Positions 52,076 to 61,808 of a DNA stretch of 64,000 nt are shown piece after piece. Position 1 is the first letter of the stretch. Each line of letters opens with the position of its first letter. The DNA comes from Syntrophales bacterium (lineage in GTDB: Bacteria; Desulfobacterota; Syntrophia; Syntrophales; PHBD01): NCBI GenBank assembly GCA_035363115.1, contig DAOSEM010000007.1, positions 124,001 to 188,000 of the forward strand, read 5' to 3'. A program made the translations under genes and the position numbers. Below the pieces are notes generated by a model. It saw only the letters and a list, made by a program, of their open reading frames with translations. It was not told the DNA's origin and made no database searches.

Positions 52076-53668
52076 CTACATCTCCACCTGGGTTACCGAG
52101 ATAACATGGGGTAATTCCCTGAGTTTCTTGAGGATGTCCGGTGTCACCATCGTGTCCGTGGTCAGGACGACCAGGGCCTGGCCGGTTTCCGCCTGCTCGC
52201 GGTTCAGGCTCAGGTGAAGCCTGGCGATGTTGACGTTGTTCTTGCCCATGGTGGTGCCGATGTTCCCGATGACGCCGGGCCGGTCGTTGTTGTAGACCAC
52301 CAGCATGTGTCCTTCGGGGATGGCATCCATGGCGAACTTGTTGATCCGGACGATCCGGGGGTCCTGCCGGCCGAACAGCGCGCCGGCGGTGTAGCTCGTC
52401 TCGTTCTGGGTCTTGACCGTCACGGAGATCATGCTCGTGTAAGCCTGGGTCTCGCTGCTCCTTGATTCAACCACCTTGATGCCGCGCTCCTTGGCCACCA
52501 CGGGCGCGTTGATGTAGTTCACGTTCTCCTTGAGGATGGGCGTGAGGAGACCCTTCATGAGCGAATTGATGAGGGGTGCAACGTTGTAATTCAGGATCTC
52601 GCCGCTGTACTCCACCAGCACCTCCTTGATGCCCCCGGAGACGAGCTGGGCCTGGAACTGCCCCAGCTTCTCCGCCAGTTCCAGGTAAGGCTGGATGATG
52701 TTGAGCAGCTCGCCGCTCACGGACGGGAAATTGACGGCGTTGCGGATCTCGCCCTTGGTGAGGTAGTCCGCAACCTGCTCGGCGACGGCGATGGCCACGT
52801 TGATCTGCGCTTCATCCGTGGAGGCCCCCAGGTGAGGAGTGCAGATGACGTTGGGATGGCCCACCAGTTCCTTGTTCTTCGTCGGCTCCTCCTCGAAGAC
52901 GTCCAGGGCCGCCCCGGCCACCTGGCCCGAGTTCAGGGCGTCCAGGAGGTCTTTCTCGCTGATGATGCCGCCCCGGGCGCAGTTGATGATGAACACGCCC
53001 TTTTTCATCCTGGCGAAGGCCGCGGCGTTGATGATGCCCCGGGTCTCCTTCGTCATGGGGGTATGAACGGAGATGAAGTCCGAGCTTTTCAGCAGCTCGT
53101 CGAAGGAGACGAGGGTGATGCCCAGCTTCTCCGCCGCCTCGGGGGAGATGAACGGATCGTAGGCAATGACCCGCATCCGCAGGCCCTGGGCCCGGTCAGA
53201 GACGATGCTCCCGACCCGGCCGATGCCGACGATGCCGAGGGTCTTGTTGTACACCTCGGCGCCCATGAACTTGTTCTTTTCCCACTTCCCGCCCTTCATG
53301 GAGGCCGTGGCCTGGGGAATCTCCCGCGCCAGGGAGAGCATCAGGGAAATGGCATGCTCGCCGGTGGTGATCGTGTTTCCCCCGGGGGTGTTCATGACGA
53401 CGATGCCCCGCTTGCTCGCCTCGGGGATGTCCACGTTGTCCAGGCCGATTCCGGCGCGGCCGACGACTTTGAGGCTGTCCGCCGCCGCGACGATTTCCTT
53501 CGTGACCTTCGTGGCGCTCCGGATGATCAGGCCGTCGTACTCCTTGATGACCCCCTTCAGCTCGTCCGGCGTCAGGTTGGTCATGATGTCCACTTCGAGC
53601 CCGGGTGTATTCTTCAGGATCTCGATGCCCTGTGTCGACAGCGTATCGCTGATCAGTACCTTCTTCAT
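52076..53668 (-). CDS. serA: D-3-phosphoglycerate dehydrogenase
   Basis: 530 aa, the long type. Oxidises 3-phosphoglycerate with NAD in the first step of serine synthesis. NAD loop LGIVGIGRVGSIVSDRA, catalytic VHTPMTKETRGIIN and the His-containing block LDVFEEEPTKNKELVGHPNVICTPHLGAST. A C-terminal allosteric substrate-binding domain and an ACT domain (MLVVYNNDRPGVIGNIGTTMGKNNVNIARL) suggest serine feedback control. Follows serC by 35 nt. Confidence 0.98.
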   Translation of the reverse strand: MKKVLISDTLSTQGIEILKNTPGLEVDIMTNLTPDELKGVIKEYDGLIIRSATKVTKEIVAAADSLKVVGRAGIGLDNVDIPEASKRGIVVMNTPGGNTITTGEHAISLMLSLAREIPQATASMKGGKWEKNKFMGAEVYNKTLGIVGIGRVGSIVSDRAQGLRMRVIAYDPFISPEAAEKLGITLVSFDELLKSSDFISVHTPMTKETRGIINAAAFARMKKGVFIINCARGGIISEKDLLDALNSGQVAGAALDVFEEEPTKNKELVGHPNVICTPHLGASTDEAQINVAIAVAEQVADYLTKGEIRNAVNFPSVSGELLNIIQPYLELAEKLGQFQAQLVSGGIKEVLVEYSGEILNYNVAPLINSLMKGLLTPILKENVNYINAPVVAKERGIKVVESRSSETQAYTSMISVTVKTQNETSYTAGALFGRQDPRIVRINKFAMDAIPEGHMLVVYNNDRPGVIGNIGTTMGKNNVNIARLHLSLNREQAETGQALVVLTTDTMVTPDILKKLRELPHVISVTQVEM

Positions 53669-53703
53669 AGGTGATTCTCCTTTGTTCTATTCGATGCCGG
53701 ATC

Positions 53704-54834
53704 CTACAGGGATGCCACTTTCTGAAGAAATGCCTTCCCCAGTTCCGCCAGGGCCGTCCGGATGTCCTCCGGCTCGACGGTGGGGCCGCACCAGAAGCGG
53801 TATCCCGGAGGGGCGTCCTTGTAGGAATTGATGTCGAGGGCGATTTTCTTCTTCCCGAGGTCGCTCGCGACGTCCTTGAGGAACTTCGCCCGGGCGTCCT
53901 TGGGCAGGGCCTGGACCTTCTCGTGGACGACGGACAGGCAGACGGAGGTGTTCGAGCGCACCTCCCTGCCGGCGGCCAGGAAATCGACCCAGTCGTTCTT
54001 CGCCACCCAGTCCTCCACGACCTTCAGGTTCGCCTCGCTCCGGGCGATCAGTCCCTGGAGGCCGCCGACGGACGCGGCCCACTGCAGGGCATCCAGATAG
54101 TCCTCCACGCAGAGGAGGGAGGGGGTGTTGATCGTGTCGCCCTCGAAGATGGAGACGTTGACCTTTCCGCCCTTCTTCATGCGGAAGATCTTCGGGAGGG
54201 GCCACGGGGGGTCATAGGACTCGAACCGCTCGACCGCACGGGGACTCAGGACCAGCATGCCGTGGGCCGCCTCGCCTCCAAGGCATTTCTGCCAGGAGAA
54301 GGTCAGGACGTCCGTCTTCGACCAGTCGATGGGCATGGCGAAGGCGGCGCTGGTGGCGTCGCAGAGGGTCAGGCCCCGGCGGTCCGCCGGGATCCAGTCC
54401 CAATTCGGGATCTTGACGCCGCTGGTGGTCCCGTTGGCGACGAAGACCACGTCGCTGTTCCAGTCGATGGATGACAGGTCCGGGATCTTTCCGTAGTCGG
54501 CCTTCAGGATCGTCGGGTTGAGCTTGAGCTGCTTCTGGATGTCCGTCGCCCAGCCCTCGGAGAAACTCTCCCATACGAGGGCGGTCACGGATCGGGAGCC
54601 CAGGAGACTCCACATGGCCGCCTCGAAGGCGCCCGTATCGGAACCGGGCATGATTCCCACGAGGTAATTGTCCGGGATGCCCAGAATGCTCTTGGTTTCC
54701 TTGATGGCTTTCGCCAGTTTGTCCTTTCCCTGGGCCGAGCGGTGGGAGCGGCCTACCGGTGCGTCCTTGAGGACTTCCAGGCTCCATGCGGGCCGCTTGC
54801 TGCAGGGTCCGGAACTGAAATTGGGATTGTGCAT
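53704..54834 (-). CDS. serC: Phosphoserine aminotransferase (Methanosarcina-type SerC)
   Basis: 376 aa class V aminotransferase. Starts NPNFSSGPCSKRPAWSLEVLKDAPVGRSHRS, the signature of the Methanosarcina-type SerC subgroup, longer than the E. coli type. The PLP Lys is in LTFSWQKCLGGEAAHGMLVLSP. Converts 3-phosphohydroxypyruvate to phosphoserine with glutamate. First gene of the operon, after a good promoter. Confidence 0.95.
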   Translation of the reverse strand: MHNPNFSSGPCSKRPAWSLEVLKDAPVGRSHRSAQGKDKLAKAIKETKSILGIPDNYLVGIMPGSDTGAFEAAMWSLLGSRSVTALVWESFSEGWATDIQKQLKLNPTILKADYGKIPDLSSIDWNSDVVFVANGTTSGVKIPNWDWIPADRRGLTLCDATSAAFAMPIDWSKTDVLTFSWQKCLGGEAAHGMLVLSPRAVERFESYDPPWPLPKIFRMKKGGKVNVSIFEGDTINTPSLLCVEDYLDALQWAASVGGLQGLIARSEANLKVVEDWVAKNDWVDFLAAGREVRSNTSVCLSVVHEKVQALPKDARAKFLKDVASDLGKKKIALDINSYKDAPPGYRFWCGPTVEPEDIRTALAELGKAFLQKVASL

Positions 54835-54869
54835 GGCAGATACCTCTCTGTTTTTCTGACGAGCGGAAT

Positions 54870-54898
54870 TCTATAACAAGATTGGATCGATTGTGCAA
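54870..54898 (-). promoter_or_regulatory. Promoter of serC-serA-purA
   Basis: On the minus strand TTGCAC (54898-54893), 17-nt spacer, TATAGA (54875-54870), about 35 nt before the serC start. Confidence 0.7.
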
Positions 54899-55099
54899 GC
54901 CCTTTTATCAGGGAAGATGCTTGATATGCTTACGGTTTTTCAGATTCCCGGGCCGGAGGCGCCGTTGCGCCGGGCGACTGGAGAAGGGAGGAGGGGGCTT
55001 CGGCACACCAGGGAAGAACACTTCGGGCTTGAAAGAAAGCTTTTGGAAATCTATAACGTCGACGTTGTTTTCCGGCATTTTGAGTCGTTGGGGGGGGTG

Positions 55100-56686
55100 A
55101 TGGGGCGGAGTTATCCCAAAGGCGACACCGCCGAAGCGGGCGGTGAGGTGGACCTGAACCCGCAGTTCCTGCTGGCGCTGGAGCTGATGGAGCGGACGGA
55201 GCGGAACGTGTTCATCACGGGCCGCGCCGGCACGGGGAAATCGACCCTTCTGCGCTATTTCCGCGAGCACTCCGCGAAGCCTGTCGTTGTCCTGGCCCCC
55301 ACGGGGGTCGCCGCCGTGACGGCCGGCGGCCAGACGATCCACTCCTTCTTCGGCTTCAAGCCGGACATCACCCCCTCGGCCATCCGCCGCCGCGTGAAGG
55401 GGGAAAAGGCGGATCTCTACCGCCGGCTGAAAATCATCATCATCGACGAGGTTTCCATGGTCCGGGCGGACCTGCTGGACTGCATGGACCGGTTCCTGCG
55501 ACTCAACGGGCCGGCGGCGGACCGGCCTTTCGGCGGGGTTCAGATGATCTTCATCGGGGATCTCTACCAGCTCCCGCCGGTGGTGACGAGCCGGGAAAAG
55601 GAGATCTTCCGGTCCCATTATGCAACGCCGTTCTTTTTCAGCGCCCGGGCCTTCGAAGACTTCGAACTCGCCTTTGTCGAGCTGGAGACGGTCTACCGCC
55701 AGAAGGACCCGGAATTCATCCGTCTCCTGAACGCCATCCGCAACCGGTCCATCACGGACGAAGACCTGGTGCTCCTGAACCGCCGGGTCGATCCGGCGTT
55801 CGAGGCACCCGCCAAGAGCTTCTACATCAACCTGACCAGCACCAACGACCTGGCGGACCGCATCAACGAGGAGCAGCTCTCCCGGCTGCCCGGGGACCCC
55901 TGGACGGCCGTGGCCGCCGTCGACGGGGACTTCGAGGACCAGTACCTCCCGACGTCGCCGGTCCTGAAACTGAAAAAAGGCGCCCAGATCATGCTCCTCA
56001 ACAACGACTCGCTGGGGCGCTGGATCAACGGCACCATCGGGAAGCTGAAGGGGGTGAAGCCGCAGGAGGAGGGGCCGCCGCTCCTCCTGGCCCGCCTGGA
56101 CAACGGCAGGAAAGTCGAGATCGCGCCCTACACCTGGGAAATCTTCCGGTTCTTTCTCAAGGACGGGGAGATCGCCTCCGAGGCGGTGGGCTCCTTTATG
56201 CAGTACCCGGTTCGGCTCGCCTTTGCCGTGACGATCCACAAGAGCCAGGGAAAGACCTTCCGGAACGCCGTCGTCGATGTGGGGCGGGGAACCTTTGCCC
56301 ACGGCCAGATGTACGTCGCCCTGTCGCGGTGCACCGATCTCGACGGCCTCGTCCTCCGGAAGCCTGTCCGGCGGAGCCACATCCTCATGGACTGGCAGGT
56401 GGTCAACTTTCTCACCCGTTTTCAGTATGGCGAGGCGGCCCGGCGGAGCCCCCGGGAGGAGCGGGTCGCCATCCTGGAGGAAGCCGTCCGGGAGCGGAAA
56501 AAGCTGGAGATCGTCTACCTGAAGGCAAAGGACGAGAAATCCCGGCGGACGGTCCGCCCCCTCTTCGTCGGCGAGATGACCTTCAGCGGTCGCCCCTTCC
56601 TGGGACTGGAGGCCCACTGCCTGATGCGGGATGAGAAACGGACGTTCAACGTGGACAGGATCCTCGAGATCCGGGAGGTGCCGTGA
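55100..56686 (+). CDS. Pif1/RecD-like helicase with C-terminal WYL-like domain
   Basis: 528 aa from ATG 55100, next to the start of clear homology; the frame runs on upstream to a GTG at 54893 but those 69 residues look non-coding. Walker A NVFITGRAGTGKSTLLRYF, Walker B IIIDEVSMVRADLLDCMDRFL, motif III IFIGDLYQLPPV and the C-terminal FAVTIHKSQGKTF mark a superfamily-1B helicase. The last 60-70 residues (LEIVYLKAKDEKSRRTVRPLFVGEMTFSGRPFLGLEAHCLMRDEKRTFNVDRI) look like a WYL domain, a nucleic-acid or nucleotide sensor. The gene shares 4 bases with radA. Confidence 0.88.
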   Translation: MGRSYPKGDTAEAGGEVDLNPQFLLALELMERTERNVFITGRAGTGKSTLLRYFREHSAKPVVVLAPTGVAAVTAGGQTIHSFFGFKPDITPSAIRRRVKGEKADLYRRLKIIIIDEVSMVRADLLDCMDRFLRLNGPAADRPFGGVQMIFIGDLYQLPPVVTSREKEIFRSHYATPFFFSARAFEDFELAFVELETVYRQKDPEFIRLLNAIRNRSITDEDLVLLNRRVDPAFEAPAKSFYINLTSTNDLADRINEEQLSRLPGDPWTAVAAVDGDFEDQYLPTSPVLKLKKGAQIMLLNNDSLGRWINGTIGKLKGVKPQEEGPPLLLARLDNGRKVEIAPYTWEIFRFFLKDGEIASEAVGSFMQYPVRLAFAVTIHKSQGKTFRNAVVDVGRGTFAHGQMYVALSRCTDLDGLVLRKPVRRSHILMDWQVVNFLTRFQYGEAARRSPREERVAILEEAVRERKKLEIVYLKAKDEKSRRTVRPLFVGEMTFSGRPFLGLEAHCLMRDEKRTFNVDRILEIREVP

Positions 56687-58041
56687 AAAAGATCCGGAGC
56701 GCATTCTTCTGCCAGAATTGCGGGCATTCCTCGCCCAAGTGGCTCGGGAAGTGTCCCTCCTGCGATGCCTGGAACAGCTTCGTGGAGGAGGAGATCCGGG
56801 ACACACAGGCGGGGACAGGACGGGAGGCGGCCTATGGCGGCGGTCCCCAGCCGCTCGACGCTATCGAGGCGGAGGACGGGGAGCGCCTCTCGACGGGGAT
56901 CGCGGAGATGGACCGGGTTCTGGGCGGCGGACTGGTGGCCGGCTCGGCGGTCCTTGTAGGCGGGGACCCGGGGATCGGGAAATCCACGCTTCTGCTCCAG
57001 GTCCTGGAGAAAATCGCCGCCCGGGGGAGCCGGGTGCTCTATGTCACCGGCGAGGAGTCGGCTCGCCAGATCCGCCTGCGGGGAAAGCGGGTGGGGGCCG
57101 TCTCATCCAGCCTGCTGGTTCTCGTGGAGATCGGCCTGGACAACATTCTGCGGCACATCCAGGAGGTCCGGCCGGCGGCGGTGGTGGTCGACTCCATCCA
57201 GACGGTCTATTCGCCGGTCCTGTCATCGGCACCGGGGAGCGTCGGCCAGGTCCGGGAGGCCTCGGAGCGGCTCATCCTGCTGTCGAAGAAAACGGGCATC
57301 CCGCTGTTCCTGGTGGGGCACGTCACCAAGGACGGTTCCATCGCCGGGCCCCGGGTCCTGGAGCACATGGTCGACACGGTCCTCTATTTTGAGGGGGATT
57401 CCAGCTACGCCTACCGGGTCATCCGCGGAATCAAGAACCGGTTCGGGCCGACGAACGAGATTGGCGTCTTTGAGATGCGCGACAGCGGCCTCGCAGAGGT
57501 AACCAACCCCTCGGAGGCCTTCCTTGCGGAGCGCCCGCTGGAAGCGGCGGGATCGGTGGTGGTGCCCAGCGTCGAGGGGACGCGGCCCATCCTGGTGGAG
57601 ATCCAGGCCCTCGTCAGTCCCACCTCCTTCGGCATGCCCCGGAGGACGGCCATCGGTGTGGACCCGAACCGGGTGTCCCTCCTGGTGGCGGTCCTCGACA
57701 AGATCGGGGGAATCCACCTGGGCAGTTCCGACATCTTCGTGAACGTAACGGGAGGGCTCCGGGTAGCGGAGCCGGCGGTGGACCTGGGAATCGTCTCGGC
57801 GCTGGCCTCCAGTTTCCTGGAGCGGCCCGTGGAGTCGGGGACCGTCGTTTTCGGAGAAGTGGGGCTCACCGGGGAGATCCGGGGGATCGCCCAGACGGAC
57901 GTGCGGATCCGGGAAGCCGCCCGGATGGGCTTCCGGCGCTGCATCCTGCCCAAAACCCGGGAGACCCGGAAGCGCTCCCGGGGAGACCTTGAGATCCACG
58001 CCGTGAGCCACCTCCGGGAGCTCCTCGAACACCTGTTCTGA
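56683..58041 (+). CDS. radA: DNA repair protein RadA (Sms)
   Basis: 452 aa, GTG start overlapping the helicase stop (GTGA), with GGGAGG in front. RadA is a hexameric helicase that extends branches in recombination. Zinc finger CQNCGHSSPKWLGKCPSCDAWNSF, Walker A GGDPGIGKSTLL, the RadA-specific IRGIKNRFGPTNEIGVFEM and the C-terminal Lon-protease-like domain (VNVTGGLRVAEPAVDLGIVSALASS). Full length. Confidence 0.97.
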   Translation: MKKIRSAFFCQNCGHSSPKWLGKCPSCDAWNSFVEEEIRDTQAGTGREAAYGGGPQPLDAIEAEDGERLSTGIAEMDRVLGGGLVAGSAVLVGGDPGIGKSTLLLQVLEKIAARGSRVLYVTGEESARQIRLRGKRVGAVSSSLLVLVEIGLDNILRHIQEVRPAAVVVDSIQTVYSPVLSSAPGSVGQVREASERLILLSKKTGIPLFLVGHVTKDGSIAGPRVLEHMVDTVLYFEGDSSYAYRVIRGIKNRFGPTNEIGVFEMRDSGLAEVTNPSEAFLAERPLEAAGSVVVPSVEGTRPILVEIQALVSPTSFGMPRRTAIGVDPNRVSLLVAVLDKIGGIHLGSSDIFVNVTGGLRVAEPAVDLGIVSALASSFLERPVESGTVVFGEVGLTGEIRGIAQTDVRIREAARMGFRRCILPKTRETRKRSRGDLEIHAVSHLRELLEHLF

Positions 58042-58072
58042 AGGACCGCTGCCGGATGCCGGGAGGCTCCGC

Positions 58073-59791
58073 TTATTCCCGGCTGCTCCGGTCGCCGATG
58101 ACGGCGGCGAGATCCGCTACGTAAGACTTCATCTGCTGTGCCTGGGCGGTCATTTCTTCGGAGGCGGAAGCGGATTCTTCCGCGCTGGCCGCCGTCTGCT
58201 GGGTGACCTTGTCCATCTCCGCGACGGCCTTGTTGATCTGGTCGATGCCCTGGGCCTGCTCGCTGGAGGCGGCGGCGATCTCCCCGACCAGCTCCCCGAC
58301 CTTGGCGGAGTTTACGGCAACCTCGCTGAAGGCCTCGCTTGTTTTCCCCACCAGATCGGACCCTTCCCGGATCTTCTTGACGGTGCCCTCGATCAGGCCC
58401 GAAGTGTTCTTCGCGGCCTCGGCGGCCCGCATGGCCAGGTTCCGGACCTCTTCCGCCACGACGGCAAATCCCGCCCCGGCCTCCCCGGCCCGCGCCGCCT
58501 CCACGGCCGCGTTCAGGGCCAGGAGGTTGGTCTGGAAGGCGATCTCGTCGATCGTCCTGATGATCTTGGATGTCTCCTCGCTCGCCGCGGTGATCTCTCG
58601 CATGGAGCTGGTCAGATGTTCCATGGAATCATTCGCCTTCTTCACGACGGTGTTGGCCTGGTTCATGAGGGCGTCTGCCTGGGAGGCGCTGCCGGCGTTC
58701 TGCCGGGTCATGGAGGCCATCTTTTCCAGGGAGGTGGAGGTTTCCTGCAGGGAAGATGCCTGGTCGTTCGCTCCCTCCGCCAGTTGCTGTGCCGTCGCCG
58801 ACACCTGCGCCGATGCGGATGCCACCTGGTCCGACGACTCCGTCAGCCCGGCGGTGGCCCGATTGATGGGCCGGGTGATGGAGCGGACAAGGAAGAAACT
58901 GGCGGATGTCATGAGTGCGCCGATGGCCAGGAGCGCGAGGAAATTAAACAACAGAATCCGGTTCAGTTCGCGGCTCATCAGGTCGAGGTCCTTGCCGATG
59001 AAGAACATGCCGACGGTCTTGTTGTCCACATTCGTGACGGGCCAGTAGGCCGTGTGGAAGTTCTTGCTCAGGATTCGGTTCCTGTCGAGATATTGTCCCG
59101 ATTTCTGAAGCACGGCCTCCAGTACCCGGGGATTGTCCATCTTCGTTCCCACAGCCCGCTTGCCGTCCCTTATAATTGTCGTCGCGATCCGGGTGTCGCC
59201 CTGGAAAATCGTCGACTCCACGCCGAAGCGCTTCTTGATGTCGTCCACGAAGGCGTCCGTTGAGAGGTCGAATCCCGCCGTCACCGATCCGATGACCCGC
59301 CCCCCCTGGAGGACGGGATGTCCAGCCCGCAGAGAAAACTTGACTACCGTTCCCGGCTCGACACCGGTGGACGCTCTTCCGGAAAGGGCGTTTTTCACGT
59401 TCACCTGGTCCATGACACTGTCGCCGCTCTTGTCGGAGTGTCCCCGTCCAATCACGACGCCATCCCGGTCCGCCACGGTGACAAAGGCGATGCCGAGGTT
59501 TTCCATGGCGCTCTTGCCGATTTTCCGGACGGCCTCGCCGTCCTTTCTTTCAACGGCTGCGATCAGGTTGGGATGAGATGCCAGACTGGCGGCGGCACCC
59601 ACTGCCAGTCTCTTCTGTTCCTCCACATGCCTCTGTACGATGTGCGCCATCGCCCTGGTTTCCGTCTGTCCCTGGTCGTCCAGTCCCGAACTGAACAGCA
59701 GGTAGGAAGTTGCAAAGACGGCACCTCCGGCAAGAAGGATGGTCAGGGCCACCAGGCCCAGGATTTTCCCCGATAAAGTGATTTTCATCAT
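58073..59791 (-). CDS. Methyl-accepting chemotaxis protein
   Basis: 572 aa. TM1 about 8-33 (ILGLVALTILLAGGAVFATSYLLF), a periplasmic Cache-type sensor (ENLGIAFVTVADRDGVVIGRGHSDKSGDS, FSLRAGHPVLQGGRVIGSVTAGFDLSTDAFVDDIKKRFG), TM2 (ILLFNFLALLAIGALMTSASFFLV), a short linker and a methyl-accepting signalling domain. The sensor is unlike that of the chemoreceptor at 33-35 kb, but residues about 413-535 are encoded by identical DNA. GGGAGGG precedes the ATG. Convergent with radA. Confidence 0.95.
   Translation of the reverse strand: MMKITLSGKILGLVALTILLAGGAVFATSYLLFSSGLDDQGQTETRAMAHIVQRHVEEQKRLAVGAAASLASHPNLIAAVERKDGEAVRKIGKSAMENLGIAFVTVADRDGVVIGRGHSDKSGDSVMDQVNVKNALSGRASTGVEPGTVVKFSLRAGHPVLQGGRVIGSVTAGFDLSTDAFVDDIKKRFGVESTIFQGDTRIATTIIRDGKRAVGTKMDNPRVLEAVLQKSGQYLDRNRILSKNFHTAYWPVTNVDNKTVGMFFIGKDLDLMSRELNRILLFNFLALLAIGALMTSASFFLVRSITRPINRATAGLTESSDQVASASAQVSATAQQLAEGANDQASSLQETSTSLEKMASMTRQNAGSASQADALMNQANTVVKKANDSMEHLTSSMREITAASEETSKIIRTIDEIAFQTNLLALNAAVEAARAGEAGAGFAVVAEEVRNLAMRAAEAAKNTSGLIEGTVKKIREGSDLVGKTSEAFSEVAVNSAKVGELVGEIAAASSEQAQGIDQINKAVAEMDKVTQQTAASAEESASASEEMTAQAQQMKSYVADLAAVIGDRSSRE
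58188..58556 (-). repeat. 369-bp exact direct repeat shared by two chemoreceptor genes (copy 2)
   Basis: Identical to 33857-34225 in the same orientation; first differences are at 58557 and then 42 nt further on. A recent conversion or duplication is likely. Confidence 0.9.
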
Positions 59792-60231
59792 CGTCGCCCT
59801 CCCGGCGAGTGAATGTTGGCTGCTTATGGATGCAGTACGCGCTTTTTAGCAAGGTGCATGCCGTTCAGGAGGTTAACGAGGAAAGTCTTTCCCGGCAAGG
59901 GTTGGAGCGCTGTGATGCCATGAAGATCCGGATGCTTGCCGGTTGGCGGGGGGATGGAAGCGGAAGATGCGTTCGTGAGGGCTGCGCCGTTTGCCCAGGG
60001 GATGGGAGAGAGGTCGCTAAACGGTTTTTTTTCGTCGGGAATTTGACGGTCAACTGACTGGTTCGTCCGCTTTTTGACAACAGATAATGACAGTGGAATC
60101 GGATGGATCGAGATGTTGGCTGACCGGAACCGCCGAACGGACGAGGGGCCTCGTTCCGGCTCAGGAAATGCGCGCCGTGCCTCGAGAACGAAGATCAGGG
60201 AGATCTCACGGAGGCCTGAAAGGCCCCGCGG
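59792..60231. other. Intergenic region, no gene supported
   Basis: Upstream of the leftward chemoreceptor gene and 3' of the malic enzyme gene. On the minus strand TAAA-N15-CCATAA (59848-59824) is a poor match to a sigma-28 (flagellar) promoter, which chemoreceptor genes often use. Short open frames lack Shine-Dalgarno sequences and family features. Confidence 0.4.
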
Positions 60232-61659
60232 TCATATGGCCAGGAAGAATTCCAGCGGGCGGGCGGAACCGGTCTCCGCGGCCGCCGTGGAGACGGCTTT
60301 TGCAACCTCCTCCTGGACCTTCCGGTTGAAGACGCCGGGGATGATGTGGTCCTCGCCCAGCTCCTGCGGGGCGACGGAGCGCGCGATGGCGTCGGCCGCG
60401 GCCAGGAGCATCTCCCGGCTGATGGACCGGGCCCGGGAGTCCAGGACCCCCCGGAACAGCCCCGGGAAGCAGAGGACGTTGTTCACCTGGTTCGGATAGT
60501 CCGAGCGGCCGGTGGCGATGATCCGGGCATACTTGTGGATCGCCTCCGGCGCCACTTCCGGCACCGGGTTGGCCAGGGCGAAGACGACCGGGTCCTTCCC
60601 CATGTGTTTCACCGCCGAAGGCGGCAGGATGTTTCCCTGGGAGACGCCGATGAAGACGTCGGCCCCCTCCATGGCGTGCCGGAGGCTTCCTTTCCGCCGC
60701 TCCGGGTTGGTGAGGGCGGCAATCTCCTCCTTCACCGGGTTCATGTTTTCCTTCCGACCCCGGTACAGGGCGCCGGAGCGGTCGCAGCCGACGATGTTCC
60801 CCGCACCCGCCGCCATGAGCAGCCGGATCGTGGCGATGCCGGCGGCACCGAGGCCGTTGATGACGATTCCGATGTCCTCCAGGCGCTTCCCGACGATGTT
60901 CAGGGCGTTGAGGAGACCCGCGAGGATGACCACGGCCGTGCCGTGCTGGTCGTCGTGAAAGACGGGGATGTCCAGCTCCGCCTTCAGGCGCTCTTCGATC
61001 TCGAAACAGCGGGGCGCCGAGATGTCCTCCAGGTTCACGCCGCCGAATCCCGGGGCGATCCACTTCACCGCCTGGACGATCTCCTCCGGATCTTTCGTGT
61101 CCAGGCAGATCGGGAAGGCGTCCACTCCCCCGAACTCCTTGAACAGCAGGGCCTTTCCCTCCATGACCGGCAGGGCCGCCCGGGGACCGATGTCGCCGAG
61201 GCCGAGCACCGCGGTTCCGTCGGTCACGACGGCCACCATGTTCTTCTTCATGGTCAGGTCGAAGACCCGGTCCGGCTCCTCATGGATGGCCGTCGACACG
61301 CGGGCCACGCCGGGGGTGTAGGCCATGCTCAGGTCCGCCCTCGTTTTCAGGGGGAGCTTGCTCCGGATTTCGATCTTTCCCCCAGCGTGGAGCATGAAGG
61401 TCCGGTCCGTCACGTGGAGTAGGCGGATGTCCCGGACTCTCCGGACGGCCGTCGTGACCCGGTCCAGCATTGCCGTATCCGCGGCGTTCACGACGATGTC
61501 CCGGACGATCGCCTCGCCGCGGAATCCGGCGATGTCCACCGAGCCGATGTTTCCCCCGGCCCGGCCGATGGCCGCCAGGACGCGGGCCAGCATGCCGGGG
61601 CGGTTCGGGATCTCCATGCGGAGGAGGATGCTGTAGCTGGGGCTGGTTGTGCGGATCAT
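60232..61659 (-). CDS. NAD-dependent malic enzyme with N-terminal ACT domain
   Basis: 475 aa. N-terminal ACT-like regulatory part (YSILLRMEIPNRPGMLARVLAAIGRAGGNIGSVD), then the malic enzyme core: AYTPGVARVSTAIHEEP, GTAVLGLGDIGPRAALPVMEGKALLFKEFGGVDAFPICL and FHDDQHGTAVVILAGLLNAL, and a Rossmann loop INGLGAAGIATIRLLMAAG. Decarboxylates malate to pyruvate. The ACT domain suggests amino-acid control. Lies 149 nt downstream of purH, possibly separately transcribed. Confidence 0.93.
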   Translation of the reverse strand: MIRTTSPSYSILLRMEIPNRPGMLARVLAAIGRAGGNIGSVDIAGFRGEAIVRDIVVNAADTAMLDRVTTAVRRVRDIRLLHVTDRTFMLHAGGKIEIRSKLPLKTRADLSMAYTPGVARVSTAIHEEPDRVFDLTMKKNMVAVVTDGTAVLGLGDIGPRAALPVMEGKALLFKEFGGVDAFPICLDTKDPEEIVQAVKWIAPGFGGVNLEDISAPRCFEIEERLKAELDIPVFHDDQHGTAVVILAGLLNALNIVGKRLEDIGIVINGLGAAGIATIRLLMAAGAGNIVGCDRSGALYRGRKENMNPVKEEIAALTNPERRKGSLRHAMEGADVFIGVSQGNILPPSAVKHMGKDPVVFALANPVPEVAPEAIHKYARIIATGRSDYPNQVNNVLCFPGLFRGVLDSRARSISREMLLAAADAIARSVAPQELGEDHIIPGVFNRKVQEEVAKAVSTAAAETGSARPLEFFLAI

Positions 61660-61808
61660 GGTTCACCTCCAGGGGGGCGGATCGCCCGGGAAGAGGAGGC
61701 TGCCGGGGCGGCGGGTGTCTGCCCGCCGCCCCCCGGCCGTAATGTGGAAGGTTCTGTCGGGGACCCCCGCGGGTGTGGAATTCTCCCGGGGAGCCGGAAA
61801 TGATTCAC

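Noticed and set aside
54908..56806. 632-codon leftward open frame opposite the helicase
   Set aside because: Shadow of a well-supported helicase gene; composition (Arg, Pro, Gly, Val rich) is typical of antisense translation.
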